A DNA stretch of 64,000 bases from Thiobacillus sp. (lineage in GTDB: Bacteria > Pseudomonadota > Gammaproteobacteria > Burkholderiales > Thiobacillaceae). The notes beneath the pieces were generated by a model. That model was not told the DNA's origin, ran no database searches, and was given only the letters and a program-made list of their open reading frames with translations. Where the stretch lies: positions 1,364,001-1,428,000 of the forward strand of contig JACKLQ010000001.1 in NCBI GenBank assembly GCA_024235835.1, read 5' to 3'. Of the stretch, positions 49,301 through 58,398 are shown piece after piece; the first letter of the stretch is position 1, and the number at the start of each line of letters is the position of its first letter. Made by a program: the position numbers and the translations under genes.

Positions 49301-50982
49301 TGAACGCCAAGCAGGTGGAGCAGGTGGACAAGATCAGCGAGGCCTCCCAGCACCTGCTGAGCATCATCAACGACATCCTGGACATCTCCAAGATCGAGGC
49401 GGGCAAGATGGTCATCGAGGTAGCTGACTTCGAACTGGACCAGGTGTTCCGCCAGGTGTGCAACCTGGTGTGCGAGAAGGCCGAAGCCAAGGGCCTGGAA
49501 GTGGTCAACGACATCGACCCCCGCATCCCGCCCATGCTGCGAGGCGACCCTTTGCGTCTGGGACAGATCCTGCTCAATTTCGCCAGCAACGCGATCAAGT
49601 TCACGGAGCGGGGTGTCATCACCCTGGCAGTCGGATTGATTAGCCGGGAGGGCAGGAATCTGCGTGCTCGCTTCGAGGTGAGGGACACGGGCATCGGCCT
49701 CCACCCAGACCAGCAGGCCCGCCTGTTCGAGTCCTTCGAGCAGGCCGACACCTCCACCACCCGCAAGTTCGGCGGCACGGGCCTGGGCCTGGCCATCAGC
49801 CGACGTCTCGTGGAGTTGATGCAAGGCCGTATCGGTGTGGACAGCTCCCCAGGACAGGGGAGCTGCTTCTGGGTCGAAATCCCCATGGGCATCAGCGACG
49901 CCACGCCCCGCCGTGGCCTGTTGCGCGCCGACCTCCGGGGCCTGCGCGCCCTGGTGGCGGATGACCTGCATGAATCCCGGGAGGTGCTGGCCAACATGCT
50001 TTCAGCCATGGGGCTGGCGGTCACCACAGTGCCCGACGGCGCGGCTGCCCTGGATATCCTCCTCCAGGCGGACCAGCAGGACACACCCTTTGATCTGCTG
50101 CTCCTGGACTGGCACATGCCTGTCCTGGACGGCCTGGAGACCGCCAGGCAACTCAAATCCCTGCCTTTGAAACGCCAGCCTGCCCACATGCTGGTGACCG
50201 CCTTCGGCCACCGGGTACCCATCGGCAACCTGGACGAATACGGCTTCCAGGCCTTCCTCGCCAAGCCGTTCACGCCGTCCAGCTTGTACGACACCTTGGT
50301 GGAGGTATATGACGGCCATAGCCGCGATCACGGGACGGATGGCGTTTCCCGGGATGAATCGGCCCTGCGCCAGCGAGGCCATACCCGTCTGCTGTTGGTG
50401 GAGGACAACCCGGTGAACCAGGAAGTGGCCCTGGACCTACTCACCGAAGTGGGCCTGCGCGTGGACGTGGCGGACGACGGCGCCCAGGCCCTGGATAAGG
50501 CGCGCGCCTTCCCCTACGACCTGATCCTCATGGACGTGCAGATGCCGGTCATGGACGGCCTGGCCGCCACCCGGGCCATCCGCCTGCTGGAAGGCCACCG
50601 GGGCACACCTATCCTGGCCATGACCGCCAATGCCTTTGATGAGGACCGCATGGCCTGCGAGGCAGCGGGAATGAACGACCACGTTCCCAAACCCGTGGAC
50701 CCGGACGTGCTCTATGCCACCCTGGTGAAATGGCTGCCCGCGGGGAATGAGTTCCGGGATGCCGCATCGCCATCCTCCGGAACGGAACGTCGCAAGGACG
50801 CCGATCTTCGCGCCGCACTGGACGGCATTGCCGGGTTGGACGTCCGGACCGGCATGAAGAGCATGCGCGGCAAGATGCCCAGTCTGCTCAAGCTGTTGCG
50901 CAAGTACGCCCAATCCCACCAGGGTGACATGGCCGCCCTGCGGGCCGCCCTGGGCCAGGGCGAGATGGAGGAGGCACGCTGA
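46318..50982 (+). CDS. Multi-PAS/GAF hybrid sensor histidine kinase, truncated inside its HPt domain
   Basis: 1554 residues with no membrane segment. Domain order: PAS (about 20-135), GAF (about 140-300), four or more PAS/PAC units (about 310-940; ends such as LLGVSRDITERK, MARDITERK, LLGVTRDITQRK), HisKA with H-box NMSHEIRTPMNAIIG (about 970) and an ATPase domain with DTGIGLHPDQQ and FGGTGLGLAISRRL. A first receiver (LLLLDWHMPVLDG), a second receiver (LILMDVQMPVMDG) and the start of an HPt domain (about 1500 onward) follow. A TGA at 50980 stops it one codon before FAHSLKGAAATLGA. Without that stop the protein would run to 51408. The kinase should be active, but its phosphorelay is broken. 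Confidence 0.93.
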   Translation: MKKMDPTFLPVIGQDETLIKTLDALGLGLWQYDHRADRLTYSPGLTEMIGGGFPPPGGAPLQALMARIHPEDQPRMQAAIEASMHSNAPFDIEYRLLDTHENWLWLRARGHIAERAPDGTPLLTLGTKTDITPRRRQEEQQCVQKAFTQSLADARNPEELAQATLNATLSLSEMDGGGLYWRRQDGSFDLIGHAGLGQSFLKAVSHLAPDDPRVRIIEAGERICACADPGDICSHREAVDQDILLAEGILALLVLPIQANGEIVACLNLASRHVRRLPADGIRFLEDLARQLGLALERMAAAREAQLQQENFAGFLQAIDDYVFVLDTSGVVLFTNNAVRNGLGHGDSLIGQSILAVHPPRVHDQAMVIVQDILDGKLDSCPLPLQRADGSEIMVDTRIVRGTWNGKPALLGVSRDITERKHMETALEHERGFLKTLIRTIPDLVWLKDPEGVYLACNPGFEQLYGISEQELLGKRDYDYADRELADFFRANDLAAIAAGHPRRNEEWLTFKANGYHGLFETTKTPMYTTDGQLIGVLGIAHDITEARRAETALRESEATWRGLFNSAEEAIYIQDLNGAFVDVNPAAERMYGRPREWFLGKSPLDVTAPGHTDLEQMDKTFERVLAGEPQRFEFWALRANGEPFPKEVYWTRGEHFGKPALVAMARDITERKAAEQKLREAMAFLRESQAIAKVGGWKANPTTDRLLWTEEIYRLTEHPLDSPPSGLEEGLRYYAPDSQPAVRAALQHSLETGAPFSLECRMIARSGREFWAELRCIGREQDPDEGTYLSGTFQDITEAKLAADRLAQSEAELQAIVDTEPECVKVLDLDGRLVRMNRAGLAMIEADSLEQLRGKTMSSLIQEGHRHAFNALNNRVLQGETGSLEFEITGLKGARRWLETHAVPLRGTAGKITGLLGVTRDITQRKQIEEELRQYREELEEIVMVRTAELATARDAAEAASRTKSTFLANMSHEIRTPMNAIIGMAHLLRRSNLNAKQVEQVDKISEASQHLLSIINDILDISKIEAGKMVIEVADFELDQVFRQVCNLVCEKAEAKGLEVVNDIDPRIPPMLRGDPLRLGQILLNFASNAIKFTERGVITLAVGLISREGRNLRARFEVRDTGIGLHPDQQARLFESFEQADTSTTRKFGGTGLGLAISRRLVELMQGRIGVDSSPGQGSCFWVEIPMGISDATPRRGLLRADLRGLRALVADDLHESREVLANMLSAMGLAVTTVPDGAAALDILLQADQQDTPFDLLLLDWHMPVLDGLETARQLKSLPLKRQPAHMLVTAFGHRVPIGNLDEYGFQAFLAKPFTPSSLYDTLVEVYDGHSRDHGTDGVSRDESALRQRGHTRLLLVEDNPVNQEVALDLLTEVGLRVDVADDGAQALDKARAFPYDLILMDVQMPVMDGLAATRAIRLLEGHRGTPILAMTANAFDEDRMACEAAGMNDHVPKPVDPDVLYATLVKWLPAGNEFRDAASPSSGTERRKDADLRAALDGIAGLDVRTGMKSMRGKMPSLLKLLRKYAQSHQGDMAALRAALGQGEMEEAR

Positions 50983-51408
50983 TTCGCCCATTCCCTGAAG
51001 GGGGCCGCCGCCACCCTGGGCGCGGTGGAGGTCCAGCAGCAGGCAGCAATTCTGGAAACCCTGATCAAGAACGGCGCCCCGGAACCCGAGATTTTCACCC
51101 TGTCCCGGCGGGTGGAGGATTTGCAGTCAACCCTGGCCATGGCCATATTGGGCGCCCTGCCCAGCGAGTACGGCGGCACCCCCAGGCCGCCCCTGGACCC
51201 AGAGAAAGGCCGCGCCGCCCTGGCTCGGCTGGAGAACCTCCTGGCCGCGGACGAAATGAGCAGCCAGGACTGCCTGCGGGAAGTGCAGCCACTCCTGGCG
51301 GACCTGATGCCGGAGGCCGCCCTCAAGGTCCTGCTCGCCCAGGTGGAAAACTTCGATTTCCAGGCGGCCCTGGACACCCTGCGCGCCCATCAGGGAGGCG
51401 GGCCATGA
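50983..51408 (+). pseudogene. Separated HPt remainder of the hybrid kinase, beyond an in-frame TGA
   Basis: The frame of the upstream kinase continues here without further stops for 141 codons. It begins with the HPt signature AHSLKGAAATLGAVEVQQQ, including the phosphoacceptor histidine, then RRVEDLQSTLAMAI, and ends in a conserved tail MPEAALKVLLAQVENFDFQA. The TGA (EEAR-stop-FAHSLKG) would be Arg if CGA, giving the usual EEARRFAHSLKG, so a single C-to-T change explains it. A GTG at 51025 could restart translation but would lack the histidine. The end overlaps the next gene by 4 bp. Confidence 0.8.
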
Positions 51409-52643
51409 GGCTTATGGGTTGGAGCAGCCACTTTGAAACCGGCCTGCCCCTGGTGGACCAGCAGCACCGGGGCCTGGTGGACAAGCTCAACACCGCAGCG
51501 CCCCTGCTGGGCCCGGGTTCCACCCTGACACCCGGGGACGCCCCACCCCTGCTGGAGCAGCTGACCCGGTACGCCGCCGTGCACTTCAAGACCGAGGACG
51601 ACCTGATGCAGGCAGCCGGCGTGGACCTCCGGCACCTGGCCCATCATCGCGGCGCCCACGGCGGTTTCGTGGCCCAGCTCACCGCCCTGCGCACGGAATT
51701 CGAGAAGGGAGACGGCATCCAGGGGGAAGGCCTGCTGCGGTTCCTGGTGGCCTGGCTCACGTTCCACATCCTGGGCGAAGACCAGGCCATGGCGCGCCAG
51801 ATCACGGCTATCCAGAACGGCAAGACCCCGGCCCTGGCCTATGACGACGAGGACAGTCGTGGTCCCCGGGATCCGGCCCAGGCGGCCCTGGTGGATGCCC
51901 TGGTGGACCTCTTCAACCTGGTATCCACCCAGAACAAGGCCTTGAGCGACACCAACACCCGCATCGGCCTCTACCGGGACCATCTGGAAGACCTGGTGGC
52001 AGCCCGCTCCACCGAACTGGAAAAGGCCAACCAGGCCCTGCAGAAACCCCTGGCTGCCACGGCGGCCGCCAGCCAGGCCAAGTCCCGCTTCCTGCGCACC
52101 GTCAGCCACGAACTGCTGACTCCCCTGAACGCCGTGCTGGGCTTCGCCCACCTGCTCCAGGATGCTCATCTGCCCGAAAAGGCCCAGGAGCAGGCCGGCC
52201 GTATCCAGGATGCCGCCCGTTCCCTGAACGGCAAGCTCCATGGCCTGATCACCTATGCCACCCTGGATGCCGGGGGCGTAGAGGAAAAACGGGTTCCCTT
52301 CGAAATTCCCGTGCTGTTTGCCCATCTGGTGAGCCGCTTCAATGCCAGGGCAGAGGAAAAAGGACTGGCTCTGGTGGAGGAGATCGACGCCGACCTGCCC
52401 CCCCTGCTGCTGGGCGATGCCCCCCACATCGAGCTGGCCCTCAGCCAGTTGCTGCGCAATGCACTGGGCTTCACGAACTCGGGCCAAGTCGTCCTGCGGG
52501 CCCGCCAGGCCTTCGCCAGCCTGTCCGCATCCGCCAGAGCTGCCCTGGGCACCCATCAGGTCACCCTGGCAGCCCAGTTGGCACATTTTGACTTTAGCGC
52601 CGCCGTGGCCACCCTGGACAAGGCCAAGCCACCATGTCCCTAG
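51405..52643 (+). CDS. Hemerythrin-domain histidine kinase with shortened ATPase domain
   Basis: 412 residues. The N-terminal bacteriohemerythrin domain keeps all di-iron ligands: VDQQH, HFKTEDDL, HLAHHRGAH and WLTFHILGEDQ. A coiled coil and HisKA follow with H-box RTVSHELLTPLNAVLGF. The ATPase domain has its N-box (LSQLLRNALGFTNSGQ) but then stops: the G1 (DxGxG) and G2 boxes are missing. The protein jumps into a tail (AQLAHFDFSAAVATLDKAK) that resembles the C-terminal end of the upstream hybrid kinase (LLAQVENFDFQAALDTL). It therefore looks like an in-frame internal deletion of a hemerythrin hybrid kinase. It may bind O2 or NO but is unlikely to be an active kinase. Confidence 0.88.
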   Translation: MRLMGWSSHFETGLPLVDQQHRGLVDKLNTAAPLLGPGSTLTPGDAPPLLEQLTRYAAVHFKTEDDLMQAAGVDLRHLAHHRGAHGGFVAQLTALRTEFEKGDGIQGEGLLRFLVAWLTFHILGEDQAMARQITAIQNGKTPALAYDDEDSRGPRDPAQAALVDALVDLFNLVSTQNKALSDTNTRIGLYRDHLEDLVAARSTELEKANQALQKPLAATAAASQAKSRFLRTVSHELLTPLNAVLGFAHLLQDAHLPEKAQEQAGRIQDAARSLNGKLHGLITYATLDAGGVEEKRVPFEIPVLFAHLVSRFNARAEEKGLALVEEIDADLPPLLLGDAPHIELALSQLLRNALGFTNSGQVVLRARQAFASLSASARAALGTHQVTLAAQLAHFDFSAAVATLDKAKPPCP

Positions 52644-55249
52644 GATCGCCGGCCCTCTCCCGTTCCCCTAAACCCTGGGGATTGTTGTGGGCCTTCGGGG
52701 TTCTGACGGTGGGCCTCATCATCGGCGGCACGTTGCTCTATCGCGCCCTGGCCGAACGGGAGATCCATGATGCACATGCTCGCCTGGAGACCGTTGCCCA
52801 ACTCAAGCAGCGGGCCATCTCCTCCTGGCTTAGGGAGCGCCTCACGGATGCCCAGGTGGTCGCTGGCAATCCCCTGCTGGGTGATGAAATGCATGCCTAC
52901 CTGAAAGGCGACACCGGTGCAAGAAGCCTGATTCTCGACCACCTTCAGACCCTGGCCTCGTCCTATGGCTACCGGGCGGTTCATCTCCTGGATCTTCAGG
53001 GTGGCCGCCTCACCAGCGCCTACGGGACCGGTGTTGCGCCCTCGGGTGAACAGAATCTCGAGTTCGAGAGCCCGCTGTATCGGGAGACCATCGCCAAGGC
53101 CATGGGCACGGGGCGCACCCAGGTGCTGGATATCCACGAGCACGGCAATGGCCTGCGTCACTTTGGCATCATTGCCGCCATCACCTACGACCGTCTCCAT
53201 GGCCCGACAGCGCTCATCTATTTCGACCTCGACCCCCAGACTTATCTCTATCCCGCCCTTCAGGAGTGGCCCTGGGCATCCGCCACGGGGGAAACCACGT
53301 TGGTCCGCCAGGCGGGCGGCCAGGTTCTGTTCCTGAATGAGCTGCGCCACAGGCGCCATAGCGCCTTGCGGCTGACTTTGCCCTTCACGGCGAAAACCGA
53401 GATCTCTGCTCGTGCCCTGCGCGGTGAGCATGTCACACGGGGCCTGGATTACCGGGGCGTGCCCGCTCTGGCCGCTTCCACGGTGATTCCCGAGATGGGC
53501 TGGCACCTCATTGCCAAGGTCGATGAGACCGAGGCCTTTGGCGAACTACGCCGGATTGCCCTGATGACCACGCTTGGCGTCCTGGTCCTGCTGACCCTGG
53601 GCGGACTCCTGCTGCTGGCTTTCTGGCAGCGCCAGCGGCTTGAGCACTCTGAAAGAGTGGCCCAGTCCGAAGCCGCCCTGCGGCAGATCCTCGATAACGC
53701 CTCGGACGCGGTCTTCATCTCGGACCAGCAAGGGCGCTACGTCTATGTGAACCATAGGGCATGCGTCTTGCTGGGTCATGATCAGGCGGAACTGCTGAGT
53801 CTCGGAATCCAGGATATTGCCCCTGAAGAGCAACGGGCCGCCCATATGTCCCTGTTCAAGGACGTGATCCTGCCCAAGGGGCGCTATCTGGGCGAACTGG
53901 AACTGCAGCACAAGGCCGGCCATCGGATCCCCGTCGAACTCAACGCCGTGATACTGCCTGACGGTCAGGTGTTCGGCGCCGCCCGGGACATCACCTTGCG
54001 CCGGCAATACGAAACCGCTCTGCTGGAGCAACGCAATCAGCTGGAGGCCATGGTCCAGACCCGCACCGCCGAACTCGAGGCTTCCAGGGACGATGCACGG
54101 CGACTTGCCCAGGTGAAGAGCGAGTTCCTGGCCAACATGAGTCACGAGATCCGTACCCCCCTGAATGGCGTGCTTGGTTTCGCGGAGCTGGGCCTGCGCG
54201 CCTCCGGGGATGCACTCAAGGCTGACGAATTCTTCAATCGGATTGTCCAATCCGGGAAATTGCTGCTGGGCGTCGTCAACGATATCCTGGATTTTTCCAG
54301 GATCGAGGCAGGTCAACTCAAGACCGAGGCCATCCGCGTGGAGCTACTGCCTCTGTTGCGCCAGTGCCTGCGCATGGTGCGGGACAAGACCGATGCCAAG
54401 GGGCTGACCCTGCGCCTGGACTCCACGCCGGACCTGCCCCAGGCCACCGTGACAGACCCCCTGCGCTTGCAGCAGGTGCTCATGAACCTGCTGGGCAACG
54501 CGGTGAAATTTACTCCCCGGGGAAGCATCACCCTCTCAGTAAGGCAAGAAGAGGATGAACTGGTGTTCCGGGTCAGCGATACCGGCATCGGCATGTCGCC
54601 TGCGCAAATGAGGCGGCTGTTCCAGCCCTTTACCCAGGCAGACACATCCACCTCGCGCAAGTTTGGTGGCACCGGTCTGGGCCTGGCCATCAGCAAGGAA
54701 CTGGTGGAGTTGATGGGTGGAAGCATCCGGGTGGAAAGCACCCCGGATGTCGGAAGCCACTTCGAAGTCCATCTGCCCTTCCTGGACCCGTCTTCCTCCC
54801 TGGTGGCGGCGTCGCCCCTGCTGGATGACCCCGGGGAGGGCGCCACGGCTCACGAACCCGCCCTGCACGGACTGCGACTGCTGGTGGCCGAGGACAACGA
54901 GGTGAACCAGATGATCATCCAGGCATTGCTTGAAGAGGAAGGCGGCCAGGTCACCCTGGTGGAGAATGGCCGATTGGCCGTGGACGCCGTGGGCGCCGCG
55001 GGACCCGGGGGCTTTGACCTGGTGCTGATGGATGTCCAGATGCCCGGCATGAACGGCCTGGAAGCCACCGAGGCCATCCTGGCCCTGGACCCGGACCTGC
55101 ATGTGGTGGGTCAGACCGCCCACGCCCTCATCGAAGAAAGGGAAAAATGCCTGCGCGCCGGCATGGTGGACCAGATCAACAAGCCCATCGACCCGGAGGA
55201 ACTGGTGGCTACCGTGCTCATGTGGGCGCGGCGAAGCCAGGACGGCTGA
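52634..55249 (+). CDS. Membrane-bound hybrid sensor histidine kinase (Cache-like, PAS, HisKA, ATPase, receiver)
   Basis: 871 residues. A membrane helix (about 16-38), a large periplasmic double-Cache-like domain (about 40-310) and a second helix (about 313-333) come first. They are followed by a PAS domain (IFISDQQGRYVYVNHRAC region), HisKA (NMSHEIRTPLNGVLGF), ATPase (NLLGNAVKFTPRG, DTGIGMSPAQM, FGGTGLGLAISKEL) and a receiver (LLVAEDNEVNQMI, Asp in LVLMDVQMPGMNG, Lys in INKPIDP). It overlaps the hemerythrin-kinase gene by 10 bp. It is the only kinase of the cluster that looks fully intact, so it could act on the HD-GYP regulator. Confidence 0.94.
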   Translation: MSLGSPALSRSPKPWGLLWAFGVLTVGLIIGGTLLYRALAEREIHDAHARLETVAQLKQRAISSWLRERLTDAQVVAGNPLLGDEMHAYLKGDTGARSLILDHLQTLASSYGYRAVHLLDLQGGRLTSAYGTGVAPSGEQNLEFESPLYRETIAKAMGTGRTQVLDIHEHGNGLRHFGIIAAITYDRLHGPTALIYFDLDPQTYLYPALQEWPWASATGETTLVRQAGGQVLFLNELRHRRHSALRLTLPFTAKTEISARALRGEHVTRGLDYRGVPALAASTVIPEMGWHLIAKVDETEAFGELRRIALMTTLGVLVLLTLGGLLLLAFWQRQRLEHSERVAQSEAALRQILDNASDAVFISDQQGRYVYVNHRACVLLGHDQAELLSLGIQDIAPEEQRAAHMSLFKDVILPKGRYLGELELQHKAGHRIPVELNAVILPDGQVFGAARDITLRRQYETALLEQRNQLEAMVQTRTAELEASRDDARRLAQVKSEFLANMSHEIRTPLNGVLGFAELGLRASGDALKADEFFNRIVQSGKLLLGVVNDILDFSRIEAGQLKTEAIRVELLPLLRQCLRMVRDKTDAKGLTLRLDSTPDLPQATVTDPLRLQQVLMNLLGNAVKFTPRGSITLSVRQEEDELVFRVSDTGIGMSPAQMRRLFQPFTQADTSTSRKFGGTGLGLAISKELVELMGGSIRVESTPDVGSHFEVHLPFLDPSSSLVAASPLLDDPGEGATAHEPALHGLRLLVAEDNEVNQMIIQALLEEEGGQVTLVENGRLAVDAVGAAGPGGFDLVLMDVQMPGMNGLEATEAILALDPDLHVVGQTAHALIEEREKCLRAGMVDQINKPIDPEELVATVLMWARRSQDG

Positions 55250-55264
55250 CGGTGCGAAAAGCCG

Positions 55265-56032
55265 CTACTGTTTCACCACCTTGTAGCCCGCCGGCACATC
55301 GAAGGCGCCCTTGGCGATGGGCTCCGTGCCGTAGTCGTCGTAGGTCAGGCTGATGCGGCTGGCCATCTTTTTGGACAGGGTGGCCACCCGGCCCGTGCCT
55401 TCGTACCTGAGGGCCACGTCCACGCTGCACAGCAGGCCCAGGGGGGCCAGGCGCCGGATGGCCTCGCTGATGCCCCGGGCCTGGACCGGGGAGGCCTTGG
55501 CCAAAGCGGGAATGCCCATGAAGAAGTCCGGTTCCTGCATGAGCTTGAGCACCGTGGCTGTTTCCTTCTGCTCAGGCGTGTTGCGGGCCAGCCAGATGGT
55601 GCCTTCCATCTGGAAGCTGAGCTTCTCGCCGCCGATCTCGGCGGGCATGGCCAGGCTGAGGCGGTGTTCCGCGCAGGGCCATTTCTGCAGGGTGTGGGTG
55701 CGTCCCGTGGCCTTGAGGTCCATCTTGATGGCCTTGCTGTCCACCGAGGCGTCGGTCTGCTCTTTCAGGGATGCGGTCGAATACACCGTGGCCTGGCGCA
55801 GGGAATGGTCCAGGACGGTCACTTCCCTGGCTTTCAGGTCGAAGATGTTGGAATAGGCCTTGCCCCGATCCACCATGTCCCGGCGGATGAGGGCCTTGTC
55901 CAGCCAGACCTTCTCCTTGCCGTTGCCCTGCATGCCCATGGCCACCACGGTGCTGCGTCCGTTCAGGGTCAGGTCTGCACGGGCGGACAGGGCCATGGCC
56001 ATCAGCAGCAGGGGGATGGGGAACCGCTTCAT
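55265..56032 (-). CDS. Exported protein, DUF4412-like
   Basis: 255 residues with a signal peptide (MKRFPIPLLLMAMALSARA). The rest is all-beta in style: LNGRSTVVAMGMQGNGKEKV, ALIRRDMVDRGKAYSNIFDL, VLDHSLRQATVY, and a conserved IWLARNTPEQKE. It resembles DUF4412 exported proteins (LolA-like fold) of unknown function. It lies 62 bp upstream of the MMPL gene start-to-end in the opposite order, so a functional link (lipid export) is only a guess. Confidence 0.78.
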   Translation of the reverse strand: MKRFPIPLLLMAMALSARADLTLNGRSTVVAMGMQGNGKEKVWLDKALIRRDMVDRGKAYSNIFDLKAREVTVLDHSLRQATVYSTASLKEQTDASVDSKAIKMDLKATGRTHTLQKWPCAEHRLSLAMPAEIGGEKLSFQMEGTIWLARNTPEQKETATVLKLMQEPDFFMGIPALAKASPVQARGISEAIRRLAPLGLLCSVDVALRYEGTGRVATLSKKMASRISLTYDDYGTEPIAKGAFDVPAGYKVVKQ

Positions 56033-56094
56033 GTCTTCTCCTTGGCGCCGTTGTATGCCTGCATTCTAAGGGCTGCCATGACCCCATGCGGAGG

Positions 56095-58398
56095 TTAGTC
56101 GCAGTCCGGCGGGTCCTTGATGGGGCGCTTCAAGTCCGGCGGCGGCAGGTCGCTGAGGTGGAATCGCTGGTACAGCAGGAGCAGGGGCTTTGGCGCCCAC
56201 CAGTTGAGCTTGCCCAGCAGGCGCAGGGTGGCGGGCACAAGCAGCATGCGCACCAGGGTGGCGTCGACGATGACCGACAGCAACAGCCCCAGGCCCATGG
56301 CCTTCATGAACACCACCTCGCCGGTGGCGAAAGCCCCCAGCACGATGCCGATGAGCAGGGCCGCGCTGGTGATGATGGGGCCGCTCTTCTGGATGCCCGA
56401 GGCCACGGACTTCATGTTGTCTCCCGTGGCCTGGCACATCTCCTTTACCCGGGAGAGCAGGAACACCTCGTAATCGATGGACAGGCCGAAGGCAGCGGCG
56501 AAGATGAGTACCAGGATGGTGCCGTCCATGCTGCCCTGGGGGGTAAAGTCAAAGAGCCAGGCCAAATTCCCGTCCTGGAATATCCACACAAGGGCACCGA
56601 AGGTGGCGGACAGGGACAGCAGGTTGGTGAGCACGGCCTTGATGGGAATCAGCAGGCTGCCCAGCATGAGGAAGAGCAGCACGAAGATCACCGACACGAT
56701 GGCCAGGATGACCCAGGGCACCCAGGTGGCCAGGGAATGCAGGTAATCCAGGTGGAATGCGGGAAACCCCCCCACGTGCATCGACTCCAGCCCGTCATGG
56801 AGGATGAGGCCGCGGATGCGCTGCACCAGTTCCCGGGCCTCGGCGGAGTTGGAGGGCATGCGGTAGTCCACCACCATCTGCGTGTATTCCCCCTTGGCAT
56901 AGGTGTCCAGGGTCTCCGTGGCCAGGGGGAACTGCTCCGGATACTGGTACAGCATTTCGTAGTCGGACAACGCCAGGTTGGGGTCCACGCTGACCAGGCC
57001 CTGGACCCGGGTGACACCGGGCAGGGCCTGGAGTTGTCGGGTCAGGTCATCGAGGCCGGCCAGGGCCCGGGGCGCGTGGGCCGGCCCCCGAGTGTGCACC
57101 GCCAGCACCAGGGGCGACAGACCGGCGTGGGGGAACTGGTGGTCCAGTATCTCCTGCACCTGGCGGCTCTGGGCCGTCACCGGCAGGGAACGGCTGTCGG
57201 CGGGGCCGATATCCATGTGCAGCACCGGCTGGCCCATGGCCAGCAGCAGGGCCAGGGCTCCCGCCAGGATGATGCCTGCATGACGCATGACGAACTGGCT
57301 GAAGCGGTACCAGCCGCCGACATCATCGGGACGGGTGATGCGCCGGGCCAGCACCGGCAGGGCCAGGCTGTTCACCCGCCGTCCCAACAGGCCCAGCAGG
57401 GCGGGCAGGATGAGGGTGGAGGTGAGCATGGCGGCGGCCACTGAGATCCCCCCAGCCAGACCCATGTTCTGGAAGAAGCGCTGGGGCAGCATGAGCAGGC
57501 AGAACAGGCTGGCCGCCACCGTGAGGCCGCTGTAGGCCACGGTGCGACCTGCCGTGGCCAGGGTAGCGTCCAGGCTGGACAGCTCATCGCCACCGCTGCC
57601 CTCCAGTTCCTCACGGTAGCGAGAGACGATGAACAGGCCGTAATCGATGGCCAGGCCCAACCCCAGCATGGATACCACGTTGGCGGCGTAGACGGAGATG
57701 TCCACGAAGAGGGTGAACAGCTTCAGCAGGGTCACGGAAAGGACGATGGTGACCCCCCCCACCACCAGGGGCAGCATGGCCGCCGTGGCGGAACCGAAGA
57801 CCCAGACCAGAAGAAAGGCCAGGGCGATGAAGCTGGCCACCTCGGCGCGCCAGATGTCCTTTTCCAACTGTTCGCGAATATCCACGTAGGTGGCCAGTTC
57901 GCCCCCCAGCAGCACTTCGAGTTCGTCGCTCTTCACCTGCTGGCGCAGGCGCAGGAAGGCCTCCACGCCCTCGTTGCTGCCGCGGTCCAGCTGCACGATG
58001 GCATAGGAGAGGCGTCCGTCCCCGTTACGAAGGCGAGCGTCGCCGGTCATGGGGTAGCTGGCGATGCTGCTCACGTCGGGATTGGTGCCGATGCGGACCA
58101 GCACCTGTTCCACCGCGTCACGATAGGCGGGGGTGTCCACCACGGGACCGGGCACCTCGTCCAGCTTGCCGGCCGGACGGAAAAGCAGGATGACGGGAGT
58201 GTCGTCCCGTCCCAGGTTTTTCCGCAGCAGATTGGCCGACTCGGTGGAACCGCTGCCGGGCACTTCCCAGCCAGGAGAGAGGGTCAGGCGTTGCATGACG
58301 TCCAGGCTGTAGACGGCGCTGAGTAACACCACCAGCACCGCCAGCAGCATCACCCGCCAGGGTCGCCTGCCGGCCGCGCGGCCTAGATGAAGGAGCAT
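56095..58398 (-). CDS. MMPL/RND-family exporter
   Basis: 767 residues with the RND layout in duplicate: membrane helix 1, a periplasmic loop, then five helices, twice. Typical pieces are YAANVVSMLGLGLAIDYGLFIVSRYREEL (helix 4 motif) in the first half and AAFGLSIDYEVFLLSRVKEM in the second, both with the conserved Asp of MMPL proteins. They export lipids, hopanoids or drugs, energised by protons. The ATG at 58398 begins MLLHLGRAAGRRPWRVMLLA; the open frame runs further upstream without support. No membrane-fusion or outer-membrane partner is nearby. Confidence 0.92.
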   Translation of the reverse strand: MLLHLGRAAGRRPWRVMLLAVLVVLLSAVYSLDVMQRLTLSPGWEVPGSGSTESANLLRKNLGRDDTPVILLFRPAGKLDEVPGPVVDTPAYRDAVEQVLVRIGTNPDVSSIASYPMTGDARLRNGDGRLSYAIVQLDRGSNEGVEAFLRLRQQVKSDELEVLLGGELATYVDIREQLEKDIWRAEVASFIALAFLLVWVFGSATAAMLPLVVGGVTIVLSVTLLKLFTLFVDISVYAANVVSMLGLGLAIDYGLFIVSRYREELEGSGGDELSSLDATLATAGRTVAYSGLTVAASLFCLLMLPQRFFQNMGLAGGISVAAAMLTSTLILPALLGLLGRRVNSLALPVLARRITRPDDVGGWYRFSQFVMRHAGIILAGALALLLAMGQPVLHMDIGPADSRSLPVTAQSRQVQEILDHQFPHAGLSPLVLAVHTRGPAHAPRALAGLDDLTRQLQALPGVTRVQGLVSVDPNLALSDYEMLYQYPEQFPLATETLDTYAKGEYTQMVVDYRMPSNSAEARELVQRIRGLILHDGLESMHVGGFPAFHLDYLHSLATWVPWVILAIVSVIFVLLFLMLGSLLIPIKAVLTNLLSLSATFGALVWIFQDGNLAWLFDFTPQGSMDGTILVLIFAAAFGLSIDYEVFLLSRVKEMCQATGDNMKSVASGIQKSGPIITSAALLIGIVLGAFATGEVVFMKAMGLGLLLSVIVDATLVRMLLVPATLRLLGKLNWWAPKPLLLLYQRFHLSDLPPPDLKRPIKDPPDCD

